Below are positions 35,929-43,734 of a stretch of DNA of 59,990 nt, in pieces. The DNA lies in NCBI GenBank assembly GCA_002841495.1, contig PGZV01000012.1:1-59990 (forward strand), given 5' to 3'. Made by a program: the position numbers and the translations under genes. Every line of letters starts with the position of its first letter. Position 1 is the stretch's first letter. This DNA is from Firmicutes bacterium HGW-Firmicutes-2 (GTDB lineage Bacteria; Bacillota; Clostridia; Lachnospirales; Vallitaleaceae). Under the pieces are notes generated by a model. That model saw only the letters and a list, made by a program, of their open reading frames with translations, was not told the DNA's origin and did no database searches.

Positions 35929-37168
35929 CGTTCTTCACCTCATTTATAACGGTAATTGTTGTGCCTTCATTGATTTTTTTGATATTTTCAAGGATTAAGG
36001 CATCACCGACATCCAAGCCGGTTACCATAATCCGATCATCGATTATTTCCTCAATGGTGATATTCTTACGACGTGCTTCATGGTCCACCTGAATATAGAC
36101 ATAAGTCTCTCCATCTACGATGACAGCTTCTATTGGAATTAATATGCCTTCTTTTTGTCCCACGACAATCTCACATTCAACAATCTCACCCATTAGAAAA
36201 TCTTGTTCTTTTATGGCTACTTCCAATTGGTAAAGGTGTGTGGCCGGATCAGGTATATTGGATTTTCTAGAGATGACACCATCCATAAGTTTGTTATCTT
36301 TACGAATACGCACATGGTCGCCTACATCCATCTTGGTATAATCAGAAGAAGTAATACCAATGGAAATAACAGCACCATCTTTTCGAATGTGCACCACCGG
36401 TTGACCGGCAGGTACTTGGGTGTTGACTTCGTAAGGTAAGCTAACAATCGTACCCCCAATAGTTGCCGTAAGAGATGCATCCTTTATTAATAAACCTTTA
36501 TGTTCGTAAAGGGTTTTGGCTTGTTCATAATTGCTATAATAAAGATCCAATAATGAAGAATCTGATCCTTTCATAACCGTCATATAGGCTTGATTAGCGC
36601 TCTCATAATCCTTTTGTGCCATTGAAGTCTCAAGAACCACCTGATCATATTCTTTTTTGGATACAATACCTTCATCATAGAGCTGCTTTATTTCATTAGA
36701 AGTGTTTAATTTAAAATCATATACTTCTTTAGCTTTTTCAAGGGCCAGTCGTGTCTGTTCAACTTCTTGAGATGTAGCGCCTTTTAATGCCAACTGATAC
36801 TGGGCATAAGCGCCTTCCATAGCCTGTCTTGCTCCATCAAGTTCAAATCTTATATCTATTGTATCTAGTGTAGCAAGTGGATCACCTGCTTCTACTACAT
36901 CACCTTCTTTTACATAGATTGTCTTAATCTTACCGGGACTTTTAAAGCTTAAAGATTGTACGCCATCTGTTTGAACAGCACCAATATAAGATAGAACTTC
37001 TTCATACTTGGTTATTTCTATGGGCATAACGGTTACAGGAATAATGGATTCCGTTTCTTCGACCATTTTCTGCAATTTGGTCTGGTTTCTTTGTACAACA
37101 ATTATACCTATAAGAGAGGCGATTGCGACAAAAACAATAAGCACCTTTGTGATTTTTTTCCACTTCAT
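35921..37168 (-). CDS. RND efflux periplasmic-adaptor-type subunit (HlyD-like membrane fusion protein)
   Basis: A 415-residue membrane fusion protein that partners with the RND transporter encoded next. One N-terminal span (about 8-26) anchors it. A lipoyl/barrel-sandwich half (IKTIYVKEGDVVEAGDPLATL) is followed by an alpha-helical hairpin (about 95-190) and the returning lipoyl half and beta-barrel. ATG 37168 has AGGAGG at good spacing; the in-frame start at 37192 lies inside the regulator gene. In a monoderm its helical tip may contact the wall or another protein, not an outer-membrane channel. Confidence 0.88.
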   Translation of the reverse strand: MKWKKITKVLIVFVAIASLIGIIVVQRNQTKLQKMVEETESIIPVTVMPIEITKYEEVLSYIGAVQTDGVQSLSFKSPGKIKTIYVKEGDVVEAGDPLATLDTIDIRFELDGARQAMEGAYAQYQLALKGATSQEVEQTRLALEKAKEVYDFKLNTSNEIKQLYDEGIVSKKEYDQVVLETSMAQKDYESANQAYMTVMKGSDSSLLDLYYSNYEQAKTLYEHKGLLIKDASLTATIGGTIVSLPYEVNTQVPAGQPVVHIRKDGAVISIGITSSDYTKMDVGDHVRIRKDNKLMDGVISRKSNIPDPATHLYQLEVAIKEQDFLMGEIVECEIVVGQKEGILIPIEAVIVDGETYVYIQVDHEARRKNITIEEIIDDRIMVTGLDVGDALILENIKKINEGTTITVINEVKNDD

Positions 37169-37178
37169 GGGAATCCTC

Positions 37179-37742
37179 CTATTCGCAAACACCTTTTAAT
37201 AAATAGCCATAAGCAATTCTGCTTTTTTCTGCAAAAATTTCTCCTGTATGGCCAAGACGAATAAATTCTGTACTTATACCGCGCAAACAACTAAAAAGCA
37301 GTTCTATATCAATATCTGCTCTTAGATGGCTGCGTTCTTTGACGAGCTCAAATAATTCTGCCAAAAGCCATCGCATCTCAAGAATCTGCGTTTCTATACG
37401 AGATCCACTTCCAGGGTATTCTAATAAGACTTCTGTTAAGTATTTACCATGTAGATTAGAAAAAGTTAGAAGAAAAGTGTCAAATAAGTCTTCAATCGTT
37501 ATGGTGTCGGCTTCTGTTTTCATACGCTCTTTTATATGATGTTGTACTTCGTCCATGTCTCTATAGATAACACCTAGTATAGCATCCTTTTTTGAGCCGA
37601 TGATTTTATAGAGTGTATTCTTCGCAAGACCGGAAGCTATAGCCAACTGATCCATGCTCCAACCTTTAACGCCTTTTGTATTTAAAAGTAACTTCGTATT
37701 GTCCAAGATCAATTCTAAAACATGCTCATTATTATATTTCAA
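37179..37742 (-). CDS. TetR/AcrR family transcriptional regulator
   Basis: A 187-residue repressor-type protein. The N-terminal helix-turn-helix (about 20-52, MDQLAIASGLAKNTLYKIIG) is of the TetR class, and the rest is an all-helical ligand domain. Translation starts at TTG 37742, preceded by AGAGGTGAT. Its stop is ten bases from the adaptor start, so regulator and pump form one operon. An imperfect palindrome at 37756-37781 just upstream is a likely own operator. It probably represses the pump until a substrate binds. Confidence 0.88.
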   Translation of the reverse strand: MKYNNEHVLELILDNTKLLLNTKGVKGWSMDQLAIASGLAKNTLYKIIGSKKDAILGVIYRDMDEVQHHIKERMKTEADTITIEDLFDTFLLTFSNLHGKYLTEVLLEYPGSGSRIETQILEMRWLLAELFELVKERSHLRADIDIELLFSCLRGISTEFIRLGHTGEIFAEKSRIAYGYLLKGVCE

Positions 37743-37755
37743 ATTATCACCTCTT

Positions 37756-37781
37756 TATACTAATATAGTTCATATAGTATA
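37756..37781. promoter_or_regulatory. Palindrome upstream of the TetR gene
   Basis: TATACTA (37756-37762) and TAGTATA (37775-37781) are inverted copies 12 bases apart, 14 bases from the TTG start. This is the usual size and place of a TetR operator. Confidence 0.5.
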
Positions 37782-37937
37782 AAAAAGTCAAGAAACTTCG
37801 AAATTATGTACAACTTGTATGTAGTATAAAAATACATGCTAGAAAGGTAAAAAAAGGTAAAAAGTCCGAAAAACTGTATAAAATGCACATATAAACGCCA
37901 TAAAAAATGAAATTATGGACAATTTGCTAAAATATTG

Positions 37938-37966
37938 TTGACAATATATGTAACTGGTCCTATAAT
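37938..37966 (+). promoter_or_regulatory. Consensus promoter of the TRAP operon
   Basis: TTGACA (37938-37943), 17 bases, TATAAT (37961-37966): a perfect sigma-A match, which makes repressor control likely. It sits in the 308-base gap between the TetR gene and dctP. Confidence 0.88.
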
Positions 37967-37975
37967 AAAAATGTA

Positions 37976-37989
37976 ACTTGTCATACAAG
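37976..37989. promoter_or_regulatory. Candidate GntR operator at the TRAP operon start
   Basis: CTTGT (37977-37981), CAT, ACAAG (37985-37989) form an inverted repeat just after the -10 box. The minus strand reads CTTGTATGACAAGT, sharing CTTGTATGA with the site in front of the GntR gene at 42893. Confidence 0.55.
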
Positions 37990-38050
37990 ATGATTAAGAC
38001 AGTAAATTGGGCATTATGAGGTGCCCTAGATTTGAAAGGAGAAAGAGGAA

Positions 38051-39124
38051 ATGAAAAAACACAGTAACATGCGCTTATTACTTGTTTTACTTCTTACAGT
38101 ATCGGTTATATTTACGGGATGTTTAGGCAATACAAGTACACCAGAGGTAGCTGAAAATGGGGGAAACTTACAAACAGAAACACCAGTGGTAGAACCAGAA
38201 ACGGAATTTGAAGGAGAAGTCACAACTTTACAATTGTCGCATCAAATGGCAGCGACTCATTCCATTCATCAAACGACAGAAAAATTTGCAGAGCTGGTTA
38301 AAGAAAAATCCGGAGGTTCTATGGAAATTGAGATCTTTCCATCAGCTTCACTAGGTACAGAAAGAGAAAACCTTGAGGCACTACAAACTGGAACTTTGGA
38401 TATGGCAATCATAGCGGTTGAGTTCTACCCTTCATTTATAGAAGAAGCAGGCGTATTTGTTCTTCCATATATATATGACAGCTATGAACACCAAACAGCA
38501 GCCTTACAAGGCGAAGCCGGTAAGATGTTATCGGATTTAATATTAGAAGGTACTGGCGTTAAAGTCTTAAGTTATTATTCATTAGCATTTAGACAAGTAT
38601 TTACAACTCAAAAACCTGTTAATGTCGTAGATGATATAAAAGGTTTGAAGATTCGAGTTCCGGAATCACCAACGTATGTCAATACATTTACGCTCTTGGG
38701 TGCAGCACCTACGCCTGTTGCTTGGGGTGAAACCTATACGGCTCTTGAAACCAATGTTGTAGCAGGTTTGGAGAATACACCTGAAAGTATCTTTTCAGCA
38801 TCAATGCATGAGGTTGTTAATTATATGAATATAACAGACCACATATCCGCTCCGACAACCTTCTCAATATCTAATGATGTTCTTGAGAATCTAACTAAGG
38901 AACAACAAGATATACTTTTTGAGGCATCTAAAGAGGCAAGTGAGTTCGGACTTGAACTCACCATAGCCAATGACACAGAGTTTAGAGAAGTACTTGCAGA
39001 TGAACTAGAAGTTGTAGAGACAGATAAAGCAACTATGAGAGCAGCAATAGACTATGATACATTTAATGTCATGAAACTTGAAAAAGCAAAAGAATTGAAA
39101 AGCTTAATAGATTCCGTCAGATAA
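38051..39124 (+). CDS. dctP: TRAP transporter substrate-binding protein (DctP family)
   Basis: Extracellular lipoprotein that binds a carboxylate, here probably a sugar acid, and delivers it to the DctQM permease. The 357-residue precursor has lipobox IFTGC with C24. A Glu/Thr-rich linker (about 27-60) leads to the DctP domain. The family's LGTERENLEALQTGTLDM stretch is near residue 100 and the IRVPESPTYVNTFTLLGAAP stretch, with the carboxylate-binding Arg, near 205. AAAGGAG lies before the ATG. Downstream genes act on hexonates and uronates, which supports that substrate class. A strong hairpin separates it from dctQ. Confidence 0.9.
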   Translation: MKKHSNMRLLLVLLLTVSVIFTGCLGNTSTPEVAENGGNLQTETPVVEPETEFEGEVTTLQLSHQMAATHSIHQTTEKFAELVKEKSGGSMEIEIFPSASLGTERENLEALQTGTLDMAIIAVEFYPSFIEEAGVFVLPYIYDSYEHQTAALQGEAGKMLSDLILEGTGVKVLSYYSLAFRQVFTTQKPVNVVDDIKGLKIRVPESPTYVNTFTLLGAAPTPVAWGETYTALETNVVAGLENTPESIFSASMHEVVNYMNITDHISAPTTFSISNDVLENLTKEQQDILFEASKEASEFGLELTIANDTEFREVLADELEVVETDKATMRAAIDYDTFNVMKLEKAKELKSLIDSVR

Positions 39125-39162
39125 AGTATCAGTTATATAAAGTTTGTATGATATAGAGTGAT

Positions 39163-39203
39163 TATAGCCCTTGAGCATTTTCTAAGATGGCCCAAGGGCT
39201 ATA
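39163..39203 (+). other. Intercistronic stem-loop between dctP and dctQ
   Basis: TATAGCCCTTG (39163-39173) pairs perfectly with CAAGGGCTATA (39193-39203) over 11 bp with a 19-base loop. No T run follows, so a partial stop or 3'-end protection of dctP mRNA is likely, giving more binding protein than permease. Confidence 0.65.
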
Positions 39204-39246
39204 TAAAAGCAAGGCAAGTTATATTGATAAAAAGGTAGGTTAGTGT

Positions 39247-39729
39247 ATGGCGATGAAATGGATTTATAAAACAAGAAAAGCTTTGGATGGATTAATTATT
39301 ATTATTTTCATTTTGATGTTCAGCATCGTTACAATTAATGTTATTGCCAGGTATTTTTTTAATAATCCAATTCCTTGGGCAGGCGAGTTATCACGTTATT
39401 CCTTTATAGCCATTATTTACCTAGGTGCTATATTGGCATTTAGGGATAAAGGACATATAGGGCTGGATATTATTGTTGATTACTTTCCGGAAAAATTAAA
39501 AAAAATTATAGAAGGTGTTTCAAAATTACTGGTTGGTATATTTCTAGTCGTATTTATTTATGTGAGTTTGAAAACGGCATTGAACAATATTAACACTAAA
39601 TCATCAGCTATGCTTATATCAATGGCTGTTCCATACCTTGCACTACCGATTGGTGGATTGGGTATGTTATGTGAACTTATAATTGATGTATTAAAAATTG
39701 AAGAAAAAAGCAAGGAGGTAGAGCTATAA
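39247..39729 (+). CDS. dctQ: TRAP transporter small permease (DctQ)
   Basis: A 160-residue membrane protein with four predicted spans, the small subunit of the TRAP permease. The FSIVTINVIARYFFNNPIPW segment with N-terminal spans and the WAGELSRYSFIAIIYLGA stretch are typical of DctQ. AAAGGTAGG precedes the ATG. Its stop overlaps the dctM start (TAATG), so the two are coupled. It is preceded by the intercistronic hairpin. Confidence 0.88.
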   Translation: MAMKWIYKTRKALDGLIIIIFILMFSIVTINVIARYFFNNPIPWAGELSRYSFIAIIYLGAILAFRDKGHIGLDIIVDYFPEKLKKIIEGVSKLLVGIFLVVFIYVSLKTALNNINTKSSAMLISMAVPYLALPIGGLGMLCELIIDVLKIEEKSKEVEL

Positions 39730-41006
39730 TGGGTTTAGTACTCGGTTTGTTTTTTACTTTGTTGCTTTCAGGTGTGGCAGTTTGCTTCACTCTAGGTATA
39801 TCTTCTTTAGTCTATTTGTTAATGACAGGTAATAATCTAATTGTTTTGGCACAACGTATGTTTGCAGGATCCGACTCATTTACACTAATGGCTATTCCAT
39901 TGTTTATTTTTGCCGGAGAGATTATGAATGAGTGTGGCGTAACTAAACGAATTATTAATTTTTCACAGTCTTTACTCGGTTTTATCGCTGGTGGACTGGC
40001 TTGTGTTAATATATTTGCAAGTATGATTATGGCCGGTATTTCAGGATCTACAACAGCAGACGTTGCATCCATTGGAAATATGCTTATTTCATCCATGGAA
40101 AAAGCAGGCTATAAAAGATCTTATGCAACAGCCATAACAGCAGCAAGTGCTACTATTGGTTCTATTATTCCGCCAAGTATACTCATGATTCTCTATGGTT
40201 CTATTACAGGTATTTCTATAGGACGGTTGTTTTTGGCTGGTGTTATACCTGGTGTTATGACAGGCTTATTTCAAATGGCCTATGCTGTATACAAGGCAAA
40301 GAGAAATCCTGAATGGTATGATGGAGATTCTGTACCTTTTGAATGGAAAACGCTTGGGAAAAACGCATTAGAGGCAATTCCTGCATTGATTATGCCCTTG
40401 ATTATTGTGGGTGGTATCTTATCAGGTGTATTTACGGCAACTGAAGCAGGTGCGATCGCATCCGTATATGGTTTAATTGTAGGTATATTCGTTTATAGGG
40501 AATTTAAAGTAAAAAGTATCTTGCGAACGATTATAAACAGTGCCAGAACAACAGGCATGTCGATGATGATCGTAGCCTCAGCGATTACTTTTTCTTGGAT
40601 ACTGGCAAAAGAAGGATTTCCAAAATCAGTAGCAGGATTTATCAACGGTATATCCAGTAATCCTTATATTGTATTGTTGGCAATGATTGTCGTCATGCTG
40701 ATTATTGGTTGTTTTATGGATACAACTGCAGCGGCTATCATTATGGTTCCTATATTTGCACCGATTGCAATAAGTATTGGCCTAGATCCTATTCATTTTG
40801 CGATGGTTATGGTACTGACATTTATCCTAGGAGGCATAACGCCGCCTGTGGGCATCACCATATATGTTGCGTCAGCTGTGGGTAAGGTAAAAATGAAATC
40901 CTTATTGGGTGATATGATGCCTTTGATATTTATATCGGTTGTCATCTTGTTCTTGGTAGCGTATATACCACAGATTGCTTTATTTTTACCGAATTTGATT
41001 AATTAG
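39729..41006 (+). CDS. dctM: TRAP transporter large permease (DctM)
   Basis: A 425-residue membrane protein with about 12 spans, the sodium-coupled translocation subunit of the TRAP system. Family signatures include the SGSTTADVASIG stretch (about 99-110) and IPPSILMILYG (about 147-157) in the first half, and GGITPPVGITIYVAS (about 370) in the second. The start overlaps the dctQ stop. The MDR dehydrogenase gene follows after 27 bases, tying transport to the sugar-acid enzymes. Confidence 0.92.
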   Translation: MGLVLGLFFTLLLSGVAVCFTLGISSLVYLLMTGNNLIVLAQRMFAGSDSFTLMAIPLFIFAGEIMNECGVTKRIINFSQSLLGFIAGGLACVNIFASMIMAGISGSTTADVASIGNMLISSMEKAGYKRSYATAITAASATIGSIIPPSILMILYGSITGISIGRLFLAGVIPGVMTGLFQMAYAVYKAKRNPEWYDGDSVPFEWKTLGKNALEAIPALIMPLIIVGGILSGVFTATEAGAIASVYGLIVGIFVYREFKVKSILRTIINSARTTGMSMMIVASAITFSWILAKEGFPKSVAGFINGISSNPYIVLLAMIVVMLIIGCFMDTTAAAIIMVPIFAPIAISIGLDPIHFAMVMVLTFILGGITPPVGITIYVASAVGKVKMKSLLGDMMPLIFISVVILFLVAYIPQIALFLPNLIN

Positions 41007-41033
41007 ATGAGCAAATAGTAAAGGAGGAAAATA

Positions 41034-42059
41034 ATGAAATCAGTTCTAGTGACACAACCTCATCACTATGAGATTGTGGAAAGTGAAATACCTGTACTAC
41101 AAAGTGAATACGACGTGTTGGTGCAGATGAAAGCGGTAGGGATATGTGGTTCAGATCATCATCTATATCATGGATTAAATCCAAACTCAACATACCCTAG
41201 AATCCCAGGGCATGAAAATGCAGGTATCATAGCAAAAGTTGGATCAAAAGTGACAAGGGTCAAAGAAGGCGATCATGTGGTTGTTGATCTCATCATTACA
41301 TGTGGTGAATGTTACCAATGTAAAATAGGACGAGAAAATGTTTGTGAAAATGTATTGGTCCGAGGTAGTGGAACAGATGGTGGTTTTAGAGAGTATCTGA
41401 TTGCACCGGAAGATGATGTGTATATCATTCCAAAAGATCTACCTTTTAAATACGCGGCTTTGATAGAACCCTATGCGATTGGCGCCCATTGTACCAATCG
41501 AGGAAGAGTGGTTAAAGAAGACATTGTATTTGTATTGGGTGTTGGTACCATAGGCACCATTATTATGCAGACATGTAAAGCGAAAGGTTGTACGGTCATA
41601 TGCGCAGATATCAATCAAGAACTGCTTGATCGTGCTAAGAAACTTGGAGCTGATCATGTGATTAATAGCAGAGAAGAAAATATCATTGAAAAAGTCAAAG
41701 AAATCACGCAAAACAAAGGGGTGATGGTAGCCTTTGATGCAGCATGTTTTACAGGTTCTTTGACCAGTCTTTTTGAAGTAGGCCTGGTTAGAAATGCAGG
41801 TAGAATTGTAAGTCTTGGTTTTAACACAGAACCTGAGCGTATCAGTCAAGCGATGGTGGATTCAAGAGAATTGGATCTTATAGGTTCAAGAATGTCAGCG
41901 TATCAATTTGAGCCGGTTATTAAGGCTTTTACCGATAAAATCTTTGATTATGAGAGCATTGTCAGTACGGTCATAAAATTTAGTGAGATTGATAAGGTGT
42001 TTTATAACATGGACAATCCAAGTAATGAAGTAAAGAAAATGATCATAGAGTTTGACTAG
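41034..42059 (+). CDS. Zinc-dependent MDR alcohol dehydrogenase (hexonate 5-dehydrogenase-like)
   Basis: NAD(P)-dependent polyol or sugar-acid dehydrogenase, 341 residues. The catalytic zinc site is C38 in GICGSDHH with H60 and E61 in GHENAG. The structural zinc cysteines are C90, C93, C96 and C104. The Rossmann motif is GVGTIG near residue 168. The closest functional classes I recognise are L-gulonate, L-idonate and L-galactonate 5-dehydrogenases (RspB-like), threonine dehydrogenase and sorbitol dehydrogenase. Its place between TRAP genes and a KduD-type gene favours a hexonate 5-dehydrogenase making a keto-uronate or 5-ketogluconate. AAAGGAGGA precedes the ATG. Confidence 0.82.
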   Translation: MKSVLVTQPHHYEIVESEIPVLQSEYDVLVQMKAVGICGSDHHLYHGLNPNSTYPRIPGHENAGIIAKVGSKVTRVKEGDHVVVDLIITCGECYQCKIGRENVCENVLVRGSGTDGGFREYLIAPEDDVYIIPKDLPFKYAALIEPYAIGAHCTNRGRVVKEDIVFVLGVGTIGTIIMQTCKAKGCTVICADINQELLDRAKKLGADHVINSREENIIEKVKEITQNKGVMVAFDAACFTGSLTSLFEVGLVRNAGRIVSLGFNTEPERISQAMVDSRELDLIGSRMSAYQFEPVIKAFTDKIFDYESIVSTVIKFSEIDKVFYNMDNPSNEVKKMIIEFD

Positions 42060-42073
42060 GAGGAAAGAAAAAA

Positions 42074-42835
42074 ATGATAAATGCAATGTTTGATATTACA
42101 GGGAAAAGGGCTATTGTTACAGGAGCGGCACAAGGGCTAGGGCAAGGTATGGCAGAAGGCTTTCTTGAATCTGGCTGTGAGGTCGTACTGATGGACATCT
42201 CAGATAAATTGGATGTAACGGTAAAAGAATTTTGCGATCAAGGTTATAAAGCTTATGGTGTAAAAGGTAATCTAGGTGATCGTGTCGACATTCAAAGAAT
42301 GTTTGATGAAGCCATGTCATTTATGGGTGGTGTTGATATTTTGGTTACAGCAGCAGGTATTCAAAGAAGACATCGTTCAGATCAGTTTCCAATTGAAGAT
42401 TGGGATGCGGTTATTAATATTAACTTAACGTCTGTATTTTTACTGGATCAACTTTGTGCTAAAAAAATGATTGAACAAGGCAAAGGCAAAATAATTAACA
42501 TTGCATCCATGGTCACTTGGTTTGGTGGTATTAATGTTCCGGCATACACAGCATCCAAAGGCGCTGTTTCACAAATGACCAAGTGCATGGGTAATGACTG
42601 GGCTGCACTGGGCATCAATGTGAATGCAATTGCGCCCGGATATATGGCAACAGACATGAATGAAAAAATTATAGATGATAAAAACAGATATGCTGAAATA
42701 TCAGAACGTATTCCCGCTAAAAGATGGGGAACACCTCAGGATATGAAAGGTACGGCTATATTTTTAGCATCATCCGCAAGTGACTATTTAAGTGGTGCAA
42801 TAATTCCTGTTGATGGTGGTTACCTCTGTAGATAA
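42074..42835 (+). CDS. kduD: SDR family 2-keto-3-deoxygluconate/gluconate 5-dehydrogenase
   Basis: Short-chain dehydrogenase of 253 residues. Rossmann motif TGAAQGLG is at 16-23 and the catalytic triad is S145, Y158 and K162 (YTASK). IPAKRWGTP near 210 and the C-terminal VDGGYLCR match KduD and gluconate 5-dehydrogenase sequences closely. KduD interconverts 2-keto-3-deoxygluconate and 2,5-diketo-3-deoxygluconate in pectin use, and close relatives reduce 5-ketogluconate or fructuronate. Paired with the MDR enzyme it may carry out an oxidation/reduction epimerisation of a hexonate before dehydration. AGGAGGA lies before the ATG. Confidence 0.82.
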   Translation: MINAMFDITGKRAIVTGAAQGLGQGMAEGFLESGCEVVLMDISDKLDVTVKEFCDQGYKAYGVKGNLGDRVDIQRMFDEAMSFMGGVDILVTAAGIQRRHRSDQFPIEDWDAVININLTSVFLLDQLCAKKMIEQGKGKIINIASMVTWFGGINVPAYTASKGAVSQMTKCMGNDWAALGINVNAIAPGYMATDMNEKIIDDKNRYAEISERIPAKRWGTPQDMKGTAIFLASSASDYLSGAIIPVDGGYLCR

Positions 42836-42892
42836 GAAAAAGCTTGGCCCTCATTACAAAGGTATAAATCAGATGCTAATATTACGAAGATG

Positions 42893-42914
42893 ACTTGTAT
42901 GATATAATACAAGT
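42893..42914. promoter_or_regulatory. Promoter with embedded GntR operator
   Basis: ACTTGTAT (42893-42900) and ATACAAGT (42907-42914) are perfect inverted arms six bases apart. Inside lies an extended -10 box, TGATATAAT (42900-42908). The next gene encodes a GntR/FadR protein, so autorepression is likely. Confidence 0.7.
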
Positions 42915-42982
42915 TAGTGGGATTATGATTTGAACTTTTGTGATCCTAAATAATTCGTAGATTTTGAAAGGGTGTGTATCCT

Positions 42983-43690
42983 ATGATTGCCAAGCGCAAT
43001 GTAACGCAGCAGGTTGTAGACTATTTTATAAAAAAAATTGAAGAAAAAAGTTGGAAAAAAGGTGAAAAAATACCTTCAGAAAATACATTAACCAAAGAAC
43101 TGAGTGTGAGTCGATCAAGCGTGAGAGCGGCCATTCAGCAATTTGTAGGTGTGGGCGTCATGGAAAGCATTCATGGCAAAGGTACTTTTTTAAAAGAAGA
43201 TGATTTGTCCGTTATGCGACTTGGAAGTCATCATGATATACATTACGATTTTGTAGATATGAATAAGCTATTAGAATTTAGACTGATATTAGAAACAGAT
43301 AGCTGTTACTTTGCAACTTTGAATGCAACAGCGAAAAATATCGAGAGGTTGAAGTTTTACTTAGATAAGATGAAAGAGTCTATTGGAACCCCTCACAAGT
43401 TTGTTCACTATGATATGCTTTTTCATGAAGAAATTATAAGCGCAACTCAAAATCCATTGCTTGAATCATCTTTCAAGAACGTGATCAATCAGAAAATTGA
43501 TCGATTGGAAGAGTTCAACGAAACCTTTGGTTATAAAGATGGTATCTATTATCACACATTGCTTCTTAAAGCAATAGAAGCAAAGGATGCCACCCGTGCC
43601 AAAAGGATTATGAGGTCCCATCTACAAAAAGCGATTGATGATGTGTATTATGAGAAGAATGTGGCAGATGAAGAAAACGAAATCTTCTAG
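42983..43690 (+). CDS. GntR/FadR family transcriptional regulator
   Basis: A 235-residue repressor-type protein. The winged helix-turn-helix (about 5-70) has the GntR pattern GEKIPSENTLTKELSVSRSSVRAAI, and the C-terminal helical FCD ligand domain holds likely metal/ligand His and Asp residues (HYDMLFHEEI near 140). FadR-group members commonly sense sugar acids. ATG 42983 is chosen since AAAGGG (42967-42972) fits it; GTG 42974 is too close. Its own promoter bears the palindrome at 42893, and related sites lie at the TRAP promoter, so it probably controls genes 38051-44979. Confidence 0.9.
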   Translation: MIAKRNVTQQVVDYFIKKIEEKSWKKGEKIPSENTLTKELSVSRSSVRAAIQQFVGVGVMESIHGKGTFLKEDDLSVMRLGSHHDIHYDFVDMNKLLEFRLILETDSCYFATLNATAKNIERLKFYLDKMKESIGTPHKFVHYDMLFHEEIISATQNPLLESSFKNVINQKIDRLEEFNETFGYKDGIYYHTLLLKAIEAKDATRAKRIMRSHLQKAIDDVYYEKNVADEENEIF

Positions 43691-43734
43691 TACCACAAAC
43701 CTATTCCTACTTTTTCGAAATGGAGAAAAAGATT

